From positions 62,001 to 126,000 of the forward strand of contig NZ_JAQSDH010000022.1 of NCBI RefSeq assembly GCF_029945805.1: DNA of 64,000 nt. The letters run 5' to 3'. Positions within the stretch are counted from its first letter, which is position 1; every line of letters begins with the position of its first letter. Source of the stretch: Flavobacterium sp. Its GTDB lineage: Bacteria; Bacteroidota; Bacteroidia; Flavobacteriales; Flavobacteriaceae. This document shows, piece after piece, positions 25,801-34,358 of the stretch. The notes beneath the pieces are model-generated. The model worked only from the letters and a program-made list of their open reading frames with translations. It did not search any database and was not told the DNA's origin. The position numbers and the translations under genes are program-made.

Positions 25801-26481
25801 CCAATATTTAGTGTAATAACTTAATGCTTCGGAGCCAAATGGTTCAAAAAGCGCAACAACATATTTATTATCGGCATCTTGCGTAAAACTACTAACGATT
25901 CCTTGCAAAAACAGCAATAGGATTACGGTAATAAATCCAACTGAGATATTTCGAGTAATAGTAACTACAGAAAAAACAATTACACCATAAAAAATTAAAT
26001 TCGGTATAATAAAAATTAAATAACTCTGAGTATAGGCCAAAAATCTGTGTGGTCCAAGTAAATCGTCATTAACTCCGGGAAGAAACGATGCTAAAAAAGC
26101 GCCAAGTCCAACAAATAAAGTGATGATGATCACAACTAGCAAAGAACTTAAAAATTTACTCATCAAATAATCCCATTTCGTAAACGGATAGGAAAATAAA
26201 ATGGAGTGCATGTTGTATTTAAAATCTCTATAAACCGAAGCGCCAATAATAGATGGCAATAGAAAGTAAATAAAGACCGACAAGCCATTAAGCATGCCGT
26301 TTAACGCAATAGCAGAATTGGCTAAGGCGTTGGATGAAGTGGTCGTTTTGAAATTATCAAAAATACCCAAACTACTTCCCATAATCAGTAATGACAAACC
26401 AAAGAAAATAGCGATATAAATATAAAAAGACGGATTTTTAAACCATCGTTTTAATTCGAATGTAAATATGGTTCCAAACAT
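22834..26481 (-). CDS. ABC-2 type permease fused to M1 family peptidase
   Basis: About 1215 residues from ATG 26481 (MFGTIFTFELKRWF), placed 1 bp after the stop of the ATPase gene; an upstream in-frame start would overlap that gene. Residues 1 to about 590 hold two sets of ABC-2 type membrane helices; about 600-1215 are periplasmic. The peptidase zinc site is 'SHEVAHQWWAHQVIG' near 950 with 'SESLSEY' as third ligand. In place of GAMEN-type residues there is 'GGGFAQSFANTIPFSE', so aminopeptidase specificity may differ. The fusion is known in Bacteroidota. It works with the ATPase at 26483, perhaps exporting and trimming peptides (inference). Confidence 0.88.
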   Translation of the reverse strand: MFGTIFTFELKRWFKNPSFYIYIAIFFGLSLLIMGSSLGIFDNFKTTTSSNALANSAIALNGMLNGLSVFIYFLLPSIIGASVYRDFKYNMHSILFSYPFTKWDYLMSKFLSSLLVVIIITLFVGLGAFLASFLPGVNDDLLGPHRFLAYTQSYLIFIIPNLIFYGVIVFSVVTITRNISVGFITVILLLFLQGIVSSFTQDADNKYVVALFEPFGSEALSYYTKYWTIFEKNENLLPFEGVVLYNRLIWLGISIVILGLMYRYFSFTQTAFTFKKSKNNDRITKNNFGGITKINLPATRFDFSMAQNFKNAWSLSNIDFKFIVKNWVFISIVIVGMLFILITSLSAGAFFGTETYPVTWQMLLVPGSTFGLFINLLTFLFAGLLIHRGATARMNHLIDVTPTPNWVLLFSKFLAIVKMQIVLLSLIMISGILFQIYKGYFNFEIGHYLFELYGIRLIHFIIWALLAVFIQTLFKNYLLGFFVLLLLSIGLSFLPAIGVDQDIFIFNSDPGFNYSDMNGYGHGLKFYYFYKIYWLFIGIALFGLALVFWTRGLGQSAKARLKDAKIRMNKQIAIPILVSLLVFLGIGSTIYYQDNIVNHNKTGNEQELESVNWEKKYKKYENRIQPRITDVNVSMDLFPKERNFVANGKYSLKNKSTQTIDSIFVNHGEETKISFNVKTRLVSKDTIYNFDIYRLEKPLVAGDSIQMRFTVKNKANTLFSDNSPVIYNGTFINNGMFPSIGYSDQSELQDEDVRKKYGLKPKDRMAKPTDSIARKNTYISSDADWITFETTVSTSDDQIAIAPGYLQKQWKKDGRSYFHYKMDKKMLNFYAYNSARYEVRKDKWQDVNIEIYYNKGHEYNVDRMIKAVKKSLDYYTVNFSPYQHKQVRIIEFPRTGGGFAQSFANTIPFSEAIGFIAAVDDEDQNAVDYPFAVTSHEVAHQWWAHQVIGANVQGATLLSESLSEYSSLKVLEHAYGKTQMRKFLKDALDKYLQGRTFESGKEQPLMFNENQQYIHYNKGSLVLYALSDYIGEKNMNNALKTYIKKVAYQESPYTNSIEFVAELKKATPDSLQYVINDMFETITLYDNRVKEAKYKKLPNGKYQVNIEFEVSKYKADDKGKRSFKDKNGKTLTYLKKGTKFPIESYPLEDYIDIGIFNEQTVKGKKQDKELYLKKVKIDRIDNKATIIVNEKPTEVGVDPYNKLIDTNSEDNRRTL

Positions 26482-26482
26482 T

Positions 26483-27358
26483 TTATTGGTCTGATTTAAG
26501 TGCAACAAAATAAACATCCTCCAGCTGTGGTAATGCTTCTACAAAGCTATCGTTAGGTTTTTCGATACTAAAAACTCTAATATTTAAAGTGTTGTCTTGA
26601 TTATAATTAGAAGAAATTAGATTGAATTCTTTTTCGTGTTGTTCTAATGCTTCTCTTTCAACTACTTTGGTCCAAATTTGTCCTTTTAAGGCTTCCGTTG
26701 CTGCTTTGGGTGTACTTTGATTTAAAATTTTTCCTCCATTTAAGATGGCCATTTCGTGACACAATTCTTTAACATCATCAACGATATGCGTGGAAAATAT
26801 CACGGTGTGATTCGTGCCAATTTCGCGTAACACATTTAAAAAACGATGTCTTTCTGCAGGGTCAAGTCCGGCTGTTGGCTCATCAACAATGATTAATTTA
26901 GGATTATTTAGTAGTAATTGAGCGATTCCAAAACGTTGTTTCATTCCGCCCGAATAACCGCTTACATTTTTTGTACGAACATCATATAAATTAGTAACTT
27001 CTAAAACGCTTTTAACTATTGCTTTTCGTTCAGCAGTAGACGCAATACCTTTCAATCTTGCAAAATAATCTAAAAGATTTTCGGCAGACATATTAGGATA
27101 AACGCCAAATTCTTGTGGCAAATACCCCAATACTTTACGTAAATCCATTTGATTGTCGAGGACATTTATGCCGTCAAACTCAATAGTTCCCGAATCCGGT
27201 TTTTGCAATGTGGCAATTGTTCGCATCAAACTCGATTTTCCAGCGCCATTTGGACCCAGAAGTCCAAACATTCCTGAGCCAATTTCAAGATTCAAATTGT
27301 CCAATGCTTTTACTCCATTGGAATAGGTTTTAGTAAGATTACTTATTTTTAGTTTCAT
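26483..27358 (-). CDS. ABC transporter ATP-binding protein
   Basis: 291 residues. Walker A 'GPNGAGKSS' near 36, signature 'YSGGMKQRFG' near 137, Walker B 'LIIVDEPTAGLDP' near 155 and the H-loop 'STHIVDD' near 192 are all intact. It is of the DrrA/CcmA-like class used with ABC-2 permeases. The C-terminal ~75 residues form a small extra domain. It is the first gene of a two-gene unit with the permease-peptidase. Confidence 0.95.
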   Translation of the reverse strand: MKLKISNLTKTYSNGVKALDNLNLEIGSGMFGLLGPNGAGKSSLMRTIATLQKPDSGTIEFDGINVLDNQMDLRKVLGYLPQEFGVYPNMSAENLLDYFARLKGIASTAERKAIVKSVLEVTNLYDVRTKNVSGYSGGMKQRFGIAQLLLNNPKLIIVDEPTAGLDPAERHRFLNVLREIGTNHTVIFSTHIVDDVKELCHEMAILNGGKILNQSTPKAATEALKGQIWTKVVEREALEQHEKEFNLISSNYNQDNTLNIRVFSIEKPNDSFVEALPQLEDVYFVALKSDQ

Positions 27359-27582
27359 ATTTAGCGGTTTATTGGAATAGTAAAAAATTTATCTGCTATT
27401 TGTTGCAGTTTTGTTAAAAACGTTACATTTCTCAAATATAGTAATCATTTGTAAAGGGAACGATTTCAGTTTCATTAAATCATCAAAAATAAACCGTAAA
27501 TGATTTTACATCTTTGTAACTTTGCCGCTTTGTATAACTTTAATATTTGAACGATACCCTTGTTTCGTTCCTCGCAATGACT

Positions 27583-28629
27583 ATGCTAGAAGATAAAACT
27601 CCGCAAAGAACGGCACTTTCCCAGTTGGGCGAATTTGGTTTGATTGATCATTTGACTAAAAATTTTGATGTAAAACAACCATCCACTTTAAAAAGTATTG
27701 GTGATGATGCTGCTGTTTTAGACTTTAAAGATAAAAAAGTAGTTGTTTCTACCGATTTATTGATTGAAGGCGTGCATTTTGATTTGTCATATATGCCTTT
27801 ACGTCATTTAGGATATAAAGCAGTGGTGGTAAATATATCCGACATTTGTGCAATGAATGCAAAAGCAACTCACATTACGGTTTCTGTCGCGGTATCCAAT
27901 CGTTTTCCTCTAGAAGCATTGGAAGAATTATTTGACGGAATTGCTTTGGCAGCCAAATTTTACAATGTAGATGTTATTGGCGGCGACACAACCTCATCAC
28001 AAAAAGGATTGATAATTTCAATTACGGCTATTGGTGAAGCTGATGAAAATGAACTAGTGTACAGAGATGGTGCAAATGATGGAGATTTATTGGTTGTGAG
28101 TGGCGACTTGGGTTCGGCTTATATGGGATTGCAAATTTTGGAGCGCGAAAAACAAGTGTTTCAGGTAAATCCACAAAACCAACCCGATTTGGATGCTTAC
28201 ACGTATTTAATAGAGCGCCAATTAAAACCGGAAGCTCGTCATGATATTAGAGAATTATTATCAAAATTAGAAGTGAAGCCAACATCGATGATTGACATTT
28301 CTGACGGATTGTCTTCTGAAATTATTCATATTTGCAAGCAATCAAAAGTAGGATGTAATTTATACGAAGAAAAAATTCCTGTTGATCCGCAATTTATAAA
28401 TGTTTGTGAAGAGTTCAATATCGACAGCACAACTGTAGCCATAAATGGTGGCGAAGATTATGAATTACTATTTACTATTGCTTTAGAAGATTTTGACAAG
28501 ATAAAAGCCAATCCAAATTTTACGGTTATTGGACACTTGACGCAAGAAAGCGAAGGTGTACATTTAATTACAAGAGCCAACACGAAAATTCCTTTGAAGG
28601 CAAGAGGTTGGGATGCTTTGAATGAATAA
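27583..28629 (+). CDS. thiL: Thiamine-monophosphate kinase
   Basis: About 348 residues from ATG 27583 (MLEDKTPQRTALSQLGEFGL), which matches the family start; an in-frame start at 27547 adds 12 unconserved residues. It phosphorylates TMP to thiamine diphosphate, the last step of the pathway. Motifs: 'SIGDDAAVLD' near 40, 'NISDICAMNA' near 87, 'GGDTTSS' near 134 and 'MIDISDGLSSE' near 240. It ends at a strong terminator. Confidence 0.95.
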   Translation: MLEDKTPQRTALSQLGEFGLIDHLTKNFDVKQPSTLKSIGDDAAVLDFKDKKVVVSTDLLIEGVHFDLSYMPLRHLGYKAVVVNISDICAMNAKATHITVSVAVSNRFPLEALEELFDGIALAAKFYNVDVIGGDTTSSQKGLIISITAIGEADENELVYRDGANDGDLLVVSGDLGSAYMGLQILEREKQVFQVNPQNQPDLDAYTYLIERQLKPEARHDIRELLSKLEVKPTSMIDISDGLSSEIIHICKQSKVGCNLYEEKIPVDPQFINVCEEFNIDSTTVAINGGEDYELLFTIALEDFDKIKANPNFTVIGHLTQESEGVHLITRANTKIPLKARGWDALNE

Positions 28630-28635
28630 AAATTA

Positions 28636-28665
28636 AAAAGCGGTACTTTTTCAAGTACCGCTTTT
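28636..28665 (+). terminator. Terminator after thiL
   Basis: AAAAGCGGTAC / GTACCGCTTTT with an eight-base loop, starting 7 bp after the stop. Confidence 0.85.
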
Positions 28666-28794
28666 ACCCCTGAATTTTAGATAAATCTAGCAATACACTT
28701 TTGTATTACTACTTAAATCTAGTATTAACCCTAAAATCTGCAGCTAATTTAAGGTTTGTTTTTTGATGACCAATTACGGTTTCCCGCATTATCG

Positions 28795-29460
28795 TTAAAT
28801 GACACCTTTTGTTTTGGCTTCGTTGATTAAATCAATATCCGTTCCGCCTTTTACTTCAAGAATTTCTCTTATGTTGAGTTTGCGTTTCTCAATGGCACTA
28901 AGGGAAAGTGGAATATATTGTGGCAAATCTTTAGTCTTAACCCCTTTTGATAAATGAAATAATATTTGTTTATCAAAAGCATCAAGTTCGATGTTGTTGT
29001 ATTGCGCTTGGCCTACTAATTTTATAACGGTTTGACTATAGTAACTTTCATTGTTAATGATTTTATCAAAAGCAAAAATCAATTCGTCAAAAGTCAAGTC
29101 GTTTTTAATAATCAATCCCCTTGGATTAATATTTTTGATGATGTTATTTATTTTAAGTAACTCTGTATGCATGGTCAACAAAATAATTTTGCAATCGAGC
29201 ATTTCAATTTTAATCAGAGCAGCTAAATCTTCACCTGAATAAATTCCCTTTTCCGCATATTCTGGCATACTGATATCGAAAAAGGCGACATCGAAAGGTA
29301 TTTTGGCTTCAGTAATGCTTTCGTAACCCGTTTTACAATTGTTGGCCTGCGTTACAACAAATTCGTATCCTTGCTGGCTGTATTTATCCAATGCATTTCG
29401 GTAGGCCTGAATAATAAAAGGATGATCATCTACTATTAAAATATGGATTGGATTTGTCAT
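28795..29460 (-). CDS. Response regulator with LuxR-like output domain
   Basis: 221 residues. The receiver domain (1-125) has the acidic pair 'VDDHP' at 10-14, phospho-acceptor Asp62 in 'FFDISMP', 'LLTMHT' near 97 and a Lys in 'IIKNDL' near 118. The C-terminal part (about 155-215) resembles a LuxR-type helix-turn-helix ('LSKGVKTKDLPQYIPLSLSA'), but is shortened. Its ATG overlaps the stop of the upstream kinase gene by 4 bp, so the two are translationally coupled and surely a pair. It is a paralogue of the regulator at 34915. Confidence 0.92.
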   Translation of the reverse strand: MTNPIHILIVDDHPFIIQAYRNALDKYSQQGYEFVVTQANNCKTGYESITEAKIPFDVAFFDISMPEYAEKGIYSGEDLAALIKIEMLDCKIILLTMHTELLKINNIIKNINPRGLIIKNDLTFDELIFAFDKIINNESYYSQTVIKLVGQAQYNNIELDAFDKQILFHLSKGVKTKDLPQYIPLSLSAIEKRKLNIREILEVKGGTDIDLINEAKTKGVI

Positions 29461-31505
29461 ACTTCTTCTTCAATTAGTTTTTTGGTTTGTATTGGTATAG
29501 TGATTATTATTTTAGTTCCTTCTCCTTTTTTGGAGGTGATGTTTATGATTCCATGACAGTCGTTTGTTCTAGAAATCATATTTTGCATTCCTATTCCTTT
29601 GCTTTTCTTGTTGACATCAAAACCAATTCCATCGTCTTGGACTTTTAAGTAGACATTTTCCTTGTCGCCACTAATGTCCACCTTGATAACCCCAGCAGAC
29701 GCATACTTATTGATATTCTGTAAACCTTCTTGCAATATTCGATACATGTTAATTTTGATAACATTTCCTATTTTATCCCAATCAATTTTGGTTTCAATAT
29801 GGTATTCTACATTAGCTTCATGCAATGATTTCTGTTCTTCCAATAAATTATGAACGATGGAAACAAAGTTATTAATTAAAACCAATTTTTCTCTGTTCAG
29901 ATCGTGTGAAATTTCACGAATATCTTGTTCTATGATTTTAAGTTCATTTAATAACTCATGCCTTTTTTTCATTGCTCCTTCATCCGTGCTTGAGTTTAAA
30001 CTATCTAAATTTAAGCGAAGTCCGAACATCCTTCCCAAAACGCCATCATGCAGATCTTGCGCAAGCCGTTTCTTTTCTTTATCTCGACTTTCATCAATAA
30101 TAGATTGCTGCGACATCATAAGGTTGAAAATTTCCTCATTTGCTTTTTGTTGGTTTTGTTTAAATAAGAGTTCGCGAGTCCTAGCTCGTTGTGCTCTAAC
30201 CACAAATAACAACGCTACAAGAATAAAAGTGACTACAAAAATGTAGAGAAGATTTCTGTTTTTGTCTTCTAAGCTGTCTTTTTCTAGAATTATTTCATCT
30301 GTTTCTAGAGAAATGCGTGTGAAACGGTCTTTGGACTTTCGCTCTGCGATTTGAAGACTATCTGTTATTCTAAGATAATCATCTGAATATTTTGCTGCCC
30401 GCTCATTATCTACCACTGAAGCTTGTTTTAAAGAAAAAAGCAAATCAATAGGATTTTTATTTTTCTTTGCTTGTTCTAAAGCTAAATTGGCAAATTCTAG
30501 TGATTTTTTTTTATTATTTATTTTTAGGAAATACTCAGATAAATGAATTTCACTTATTACGATACCTGAATTATTAATTACATCTTTTCTAATTTTTAGT
30601 GATTTTAAAAATAGTTCTGGCAAACTTTTTAAATCTCCATCTTGAAGGTTGGAATATCCCAAATTATCAATTATGTTGGAGTAAGCTATAGGGTAATCAT
30701 TCTCTAATTTATTGTACTTTAATGCTTTTTTGAAATACGATATTGCAATTTTATGTTTTTTTAAATTTTGATAAACTAAGCCTATATTACTTAAACAAAC
30801 TGATTCAAGATATTGTTTGTTATCCAAATCCTTTTCGTTTATTAAATTCAACGCTTCATTAAAATAACCAATTGATTTACTATATTCTTTTAATTGATTA
30901 GCGTTTAAGCCAAGTAAAATTAGGATTGAATGCTTCTTTTCATTCTCATTAGTTCTCTTTAACGCAACTAGCGATTTTGAAAGGGACAAATCAGCACCTA
31001 AATAATCATTTTCATCAAATTGAATTGATCCCTTTTTTAAGAGAATAGTTGAGTAGCCCTCAAAATCGTTAATTTCTTTATAAATCTTTTCAGTTTTGGT
31101 ATAATAATAAAATGCACTATCTAATCGTTGAGTTTGATTATAATAATTGCCAAAAGATCTATAAGACTTTGCTAAACTAATTTTATCATTAGCAGCTAGA
31201 GAATTCTTCAATAAAATTTTGGAAGCTACCATATAGCTTTTCCATGAACCAATTTCATAATATTTTGATATTAAGTCGTAATTTAGTTCTCTTATTTTTA
31301 AAGAATTATTAGATTTTTCAATTATAACGGTTGCTTTATTAAGGTAATTTCTTCTCTCATCATTTGACAAATCTTGGGATTCAAATTTTGAAAAATAATA
31401 ATTAATGCTGTCAGAAAGTCTAATCTGTAATTTAGTATCCTTCCTCTCTTTTGAGCAAGAACATAAGAATATAAATAAAAAAGATATGAAAAAAGATTTT
31501 TCCAA
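29457..31505 (-). CDS. TPR-containing sensor histidine kinase
   Basis: 682 residues starting with TTG 31505; no ATG lies nearby. The N-terminus ends in a lipobox-like 'FLCSC' (Cys15/17). A long TPR array (about 40-390) should be periplasmic, with one membrane helix at about 419-438 and a cytoplasmic HisKA_3/HATPase kinase. The phospho-acceptor is His486 in 'LAQDLHDGVLG'; the N-box is 'EGLQNINKYA' and the G-box 'DDGIGFDVNKKSKGIG'. The next gene is its response regulator. It is colinear with the kinase at 32228, even to the His position. Confidence 0.92.
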   Translation of the reverse strand: MEKSFFISFLFIFLCSCSKERKDTKLQIRLSDSINYYFSKFESQDLSNDERRNYLNKATVIIEKSNNSLKIRELNYDLISKYYEIGSWKSYMVASKILLKNSLAANDKISLAKSYRSFGNYYNQTQRLDSAFYYYTKTEKIYKEINDFEGYSTILLKKGSIQFDENDYLGADLSLSKSLVALKRTNENEKKHSILILLGLNANQLKEYSKSIGYFNEALNLINEKDLDNKQYLESVCLSNIGLVYQNLKKHKIAISYFKKALKYNKLENDYPIAYSNIIDNLGYSNLQDGDLKSLPELFLKSLKIRKDVINNSGIVISEIHLSEYFLKINNKKKSLEFANLALEQAKKNKNPIDLLFSLKQASVVDNERAAKYSDDYLRITDSLQIAERKSKDRFTRISLETDEIILEKDSLEDKNRNLLYIFVVTFILVALLFVVRAQRARTRELLFKQNQQKANEEIFNLMMSQQSIIDESRDKEKKRLAQDLHDGVLGRMFGLRLNLDSLNSSTDEGAMKKRHELLNELKIIEQDIREISHDLNREKLVLINNFVSIVHNLLEEQKSLHEANVEYHIETKIDWDKIGNVIKINMYRILQEGLQNINKYASAGVIKVDISGDKENVYLKVQDDGIGFDVNKKSKGIGMQNMISRTNDCHGIINITSKKGEGTKIIITIPIQTKKLIEEEV

Positions 31506-31519
31506 TTAAAGCTATGTTT

Positions 31520-31537
31520 TGTTTACTAAAGTAAACA
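31520..31537 (-). promoter_or_regulatory. Palindromic operator-like site before the sensor kinase
   Basis: TGTTTACT and AGTAAACA are exact inverted arms around a two-base centre. On the minus strand a TATATTTG (-7-like) box partly overlaps its upstream edge, and the kinase start follows 14 bp later. The layout fits an operator over the transcription start. Confidence 0.5.
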
Positions 31538-31552
31538 AATATATTCAAAAAA

Positions 31553-31578
31553 AAAGCTACCAACAAGGGTAGCTTTTT
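31553..31578 (-). terminator. Terminator of the repeat-peptide gene
   Basis: AAAGCTACC / GGGTAGCTTT with a loop of about five bases and long A and T runs, directly downstream of the repeat-peptide gene on the minus strand. It separates that gene from the sensor kinase. Confidence 0.85.
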
Positions 31579-31592
31579 TTCTGTGTTTTAAA

Positions 31593-31808
31593 TTATTGAC
31601 CGAGACCTTTACCGTCATCACCTTTCGTACCCTGCCCACCAATTTCAAATTGGCCTAGTCCTTTACCATTGTCACCTTTTGTACCTTGCCCTCCGATTTC
31701 AAATTGACCTAATCCTTTACCATTATCTCCTTTTGTACCTTGACCACCAATCTCGAATTGTCCGAGACCTTTACCATCATCACCTTTTGTACCTTGCCCA
31801 CCAATTTC
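31593..31808 (-). repeat. Tandem 54-bp coding repeat, four units
   Basis: Four in-frame 54-bp units inside the secreted repeat protein gene. Unit-to-unit differences are nearly all synonymous (for example GGA/GGT/GGG and TTA/CTC/CTA). Confidence 0.9.
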
Positions 31809-31880
31809 AGATGGTGTAGTAAAAGAAGTTACTATTAACATTAATGCTAATAATCCGAATGTTGTTGCTAATTTTTTCAT
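31593..31880 (-). CDS. Secreted protein of four 18-residue repeats
   Basis: 95 residues. A 24-residue signal peptide (MKKLATTFGLLALMLIVTSF then TTPS) is followed only by four tandem copies of 'EIGGQGTKGD[D/N]GKGLGQF'; the last lacks the Phe. The 54-bp DNA units differ at many third codon positions, while the only amino-acid change is D/N at position 11, so the peptide is conserved and not a recent DNA slippage product. No family is recognised. It lies between two TPR sensor kinases with its own terminator. A precursor of a repeated small peptide, a signal, or a metal-binding surface peptide are possibilities. Confidence 0.8.
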   Translation of the reverse strand: MKKLATTFGLLALMLIVTSFTTPSEIGGQGTKGDDGKGLGQFEIGGQGTKGDNGKGLGQFEIGGQGTKGDNGKGLGQFEIGGQGTKGDDGKGLGQ

Positions 31881-32227
31881 AATTTGAGACTTTTATTGTT
31901 TGTGTTTTTTATCGTTTTAAATGTGTGGGCTGCGTATTGGTTTTGATACAACAGAACACTTTCACGATGTAAAACTAAATAGGATGTCTCCTCCAATCCC
32001 CATCAACCGGGGTGTATATGGTAGAATAGTGCCGTTTGGTAGTGAATGATAGTCAAATTTGGGTGGATGGTTTTTGAGAGTTTGGAAATTATGGCACAAA
32101 AGCTTACCAATAGTGACTTTACTTCAAATTGGTTTTGACCGATATTATGAAAATTTGAGTGAAATTAGATTTATAAAGTAAAGATGAAAAGCTATTCCTT
32201 CTTAAAATGAAGCTTTCATTTCCATAA
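31881..32227. other. 347-bp intergenic region
   Basis: No gene is visible. It must hold the promoter of the repeat-peptide gene and the 3' end of the second kinase transcript. A CCCC / GGGG hairpin sits near 31999-32013 in a more GC-rich patch than its surroundings; I see no clear terminator motif. Confidence 0.5.
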
Positions 32228-34249
32228 TTATTTTATCGAAAAAACGATATTAAGAGCTGTTTTTTTATTCTTTTTAGATTGAATAACTAATTCCCCATGC
32301 AGGGATTCTACTCTCTGTTTTATATTTTTAAGTCCTATTCCTTCTGAATTGGTTTTCGGGTTAAACCCTTTTCCATCATCTGTTATAGAGAGACGAAGGC
32401 TATTTTCATCTTGTATAAAACTTATAACGGCTGTTTTTGCTTCAGCAAACTTATTAATGTTATTGCTTGCTTCCTGGATAATTCGATATAAGTTCATTTT
32501 AATGCTACTTGAAATAGAATTCCAGTCAATTAAATCATCATTCTCTAATAGGTAATTAGTATTAGTAACCGTATTTTGCGTTGCTACAAATTCCTTAAGC
32601 AAGGATATAAAACTATTCTTCTCATTGAAAACTTCTGATTTCAAATCATGGGCAATATGACGTATTTCTTGTTCTATTTGATAAATACCATCAATCTCGT
32701 TGATGCATTTCTGAATAGTCTGTTCATCATTTTTATGAAACAAAATTCCAAGATTGAGTCTTGTGCTGGCTAATCTATTCATAACCCCATCGTGCAATTC
32801 AAGTGCAATTCTTTTTTTCTCTCCTTGACGCGCTATATCTTCCTTACATTTTTGTAGCAGCATTAAACCATAGATTTCCTCATTTGCCTTCTGTTGTGAC
32901 TGTTGTAATTCAAGTTCCTTTCGTTTTGATCTTTGCCAAAATATAATTAGTAGAAATATAATCAGTACAATAATTAAGGAGCCTACCATACTTATAATCC
33001 ATTTCTGTTTTATAGCCGTTTCTTTTTCTTGTGTAATTTCATAAGTTTGAAATTGAATTTTATCAAAACGCTCTTTTGATTTGCGCTCTTTTAGTTGAAG
33101 ATTGTCAAAAATCAAAAAATATTTTTCTATGTAATCATTTGCTTTTTCTTTATCGATATGAATTGCTTGTTTCAAGGCATATAGTACACTTAATTTATTA
33201 CAGTTATTATTTGCTTCATTCAAAGCTTTATTCGCATATTCTAGAGCAAGTTTGTTTTCTCCTATTTCTTCATAATATTCAGATAGAAAAATATAAATAT
33301 TAATTAATACCGATTTTCCACCAAGTTGTTTTCTTAATTCAAGTGTTTGTGATAAGAATTTGATTGCTGATTCATAATCTTTTTTTTTAAATTTCGCATA
33401 CGCTAGATTACTTTTTAAAAGAGCATATAATTCTACATCATCATTAATAATATCTTTACTTTTTAATCCCAATTCAAAATTATCTATCGCAATATTATAT
33501 TTTTGTTGCTTCAAATATAAATATCCAATGTTATTGTAGCATATAGCATCTTGATGTAAGATGTTTTTTAAGTTATAATCTATAACTGTTTCTAATGCTT
33601 TTTTATGATAAAACAGAGATTTATTATATTCTGAAAGTTCATTATACAATAATCCTAGTTGATTTAAAGTACCATATAATTTCCCCTTATTTTTAGTTTT
33701 TTTGTACTTTGAATAAGCTTTTAATAATGAAACCTCGGAACCAACATAATCGCCAACTTTAAATTGAATAATACCCTTATTAAGAAATATATTCCCTAAG
33801 AGTTCTTTATCATTAAATTTCTTATGGAACCTCTCAGTTTTAAGTAAATAATAAAATGCGCTATCATTTACAGATAAATTAATGAAATATTCCGCTTTGT
33901 TTTTAAAATACCTTGCTAAGTTTAAAGTGTCTTTGGCCTTAGTGCTTTTTACAAAATGGAATTGAGCGATCTGATTATAGCTAGCTTTTTCCATTGTCTT
34001 AACATAATTATAAGAAATCGAACTCAAATAAAACCGAGTAAGCGTATCATTCTTTTTCAAATCAACCAATGAAAATGCTTTATCATTGTATTTATCTCTT
34101 ACTTTAAAATCTAAAGTGTCATTTCCGGCTAATGCTAAATACTTCTTAATAGAATCATTAGTCGCCGCAGCTTGTTTGTCTGTGTTTTTAGAGGTGCAAT
34201 TACAGATCAACACTAACAATATGCCCAAATAAAATAATCGTTTACTCAT
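32228..34249 (-). CDS. TPR-containing sensor histidine kinase (paralogue)
   Basis: 673 residues. The start carries a lipobox-like 'LVLICNC' (Cys18). TPR repeats fill about 45-390, a membrane helix lies at about 417-438, and the kinase core has His486 in 'IALELHDGVMN', an N-box 'EASNNINKFAEA' and a G-box 'DDGKGFNPKTNSEGIG'. The architecture and His position match the kinase at 29457, so the two arose by duplication. Its likely partner is the regulator at 34915, separated from it by a small secreted protein gene. Confidence 0.92.
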   Translation of the reverse strand: MSKRLFYLGILLVLICNCTSKNTDKQAAATNDSIKKYLALAGNDTLDFKVRDKYNDKAFSLVDLKKNDTLTRFYLSSISYNYVKTMEKASYNQIAQFHFVKSTKAKDTLNLARYFKNKAEYFINLSVNDSAFYYLLKTERFHKKFNDKELLGNIFLNKGIIQFKVGDYVGSEVSLLKAYSKYKKTKNKGKLYGTLNQLGLLYNELSEYNKSLFYHKKALETVIDYNLKNILHQDAICYNNIGYLYLKQQKYNIAIDNFELGLKSKDIINDDVELYALLKSNLAYAKFKKKDYESAIKFLSQTLELRKQLGGKSVLINIYIFLSEYYEEIGENKLALEYANKALNEANNNCNKLSVLYALKQAIHIDKEKANDYIEKYFLIFDNLQLKERKSKERFDKIQFQTYEITQEKETAIKQKWIISMVGSLIIVLIIFLLIIFWQRSKRKELELQQSQQKANEEIYGLMLLQKCKEDIARQGEKKRIALELHDGVMNRLASTRLNLGILFHKNDEQTIQKCINEIDGIYQIEQEIRHIAHDLKSEVFNEKNSFISLLKEFVATQNTVTNTNYLLENDDLIDWNSISSSIKMNLYRIIQEASNNINKFAEAKTAVISFIQDENSLRLSITDDGKGFNPKTNSEGIGLKNIKQRVESLHGELVIQSKKNKKTALNIVFSIK

Positions 34250-34271
34250 AAAACAGTATTAGGTATAAATA

Positions 34272-34307
34272 AAATTGAGTTCCGGCCGTAAAGCCGAAAC
34301 CCAATTT
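34272..34307 (-). terminator. Possible terminator after the 124-residue gene
   Basis: An imperfect stem of AAATTG, GTT and CGGC blocks with their complements around a six-base loop, then a T-rich run on the minus strand. Mismatches make it weaker than the other terminators. Confidence 0.5.
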
Positions 34308-34358
34308 CCCACAATTAAATGAATTTAAGCATTCATTTTTCTATTTAGCAAGCACTAT

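Noticed and set aside
31593..31808. 54-bp tandem repeats as a CRISPR-like array
   Set aside because: The units abut without spacers, are in frame, and follow a signal peptide; they are protein repeats.
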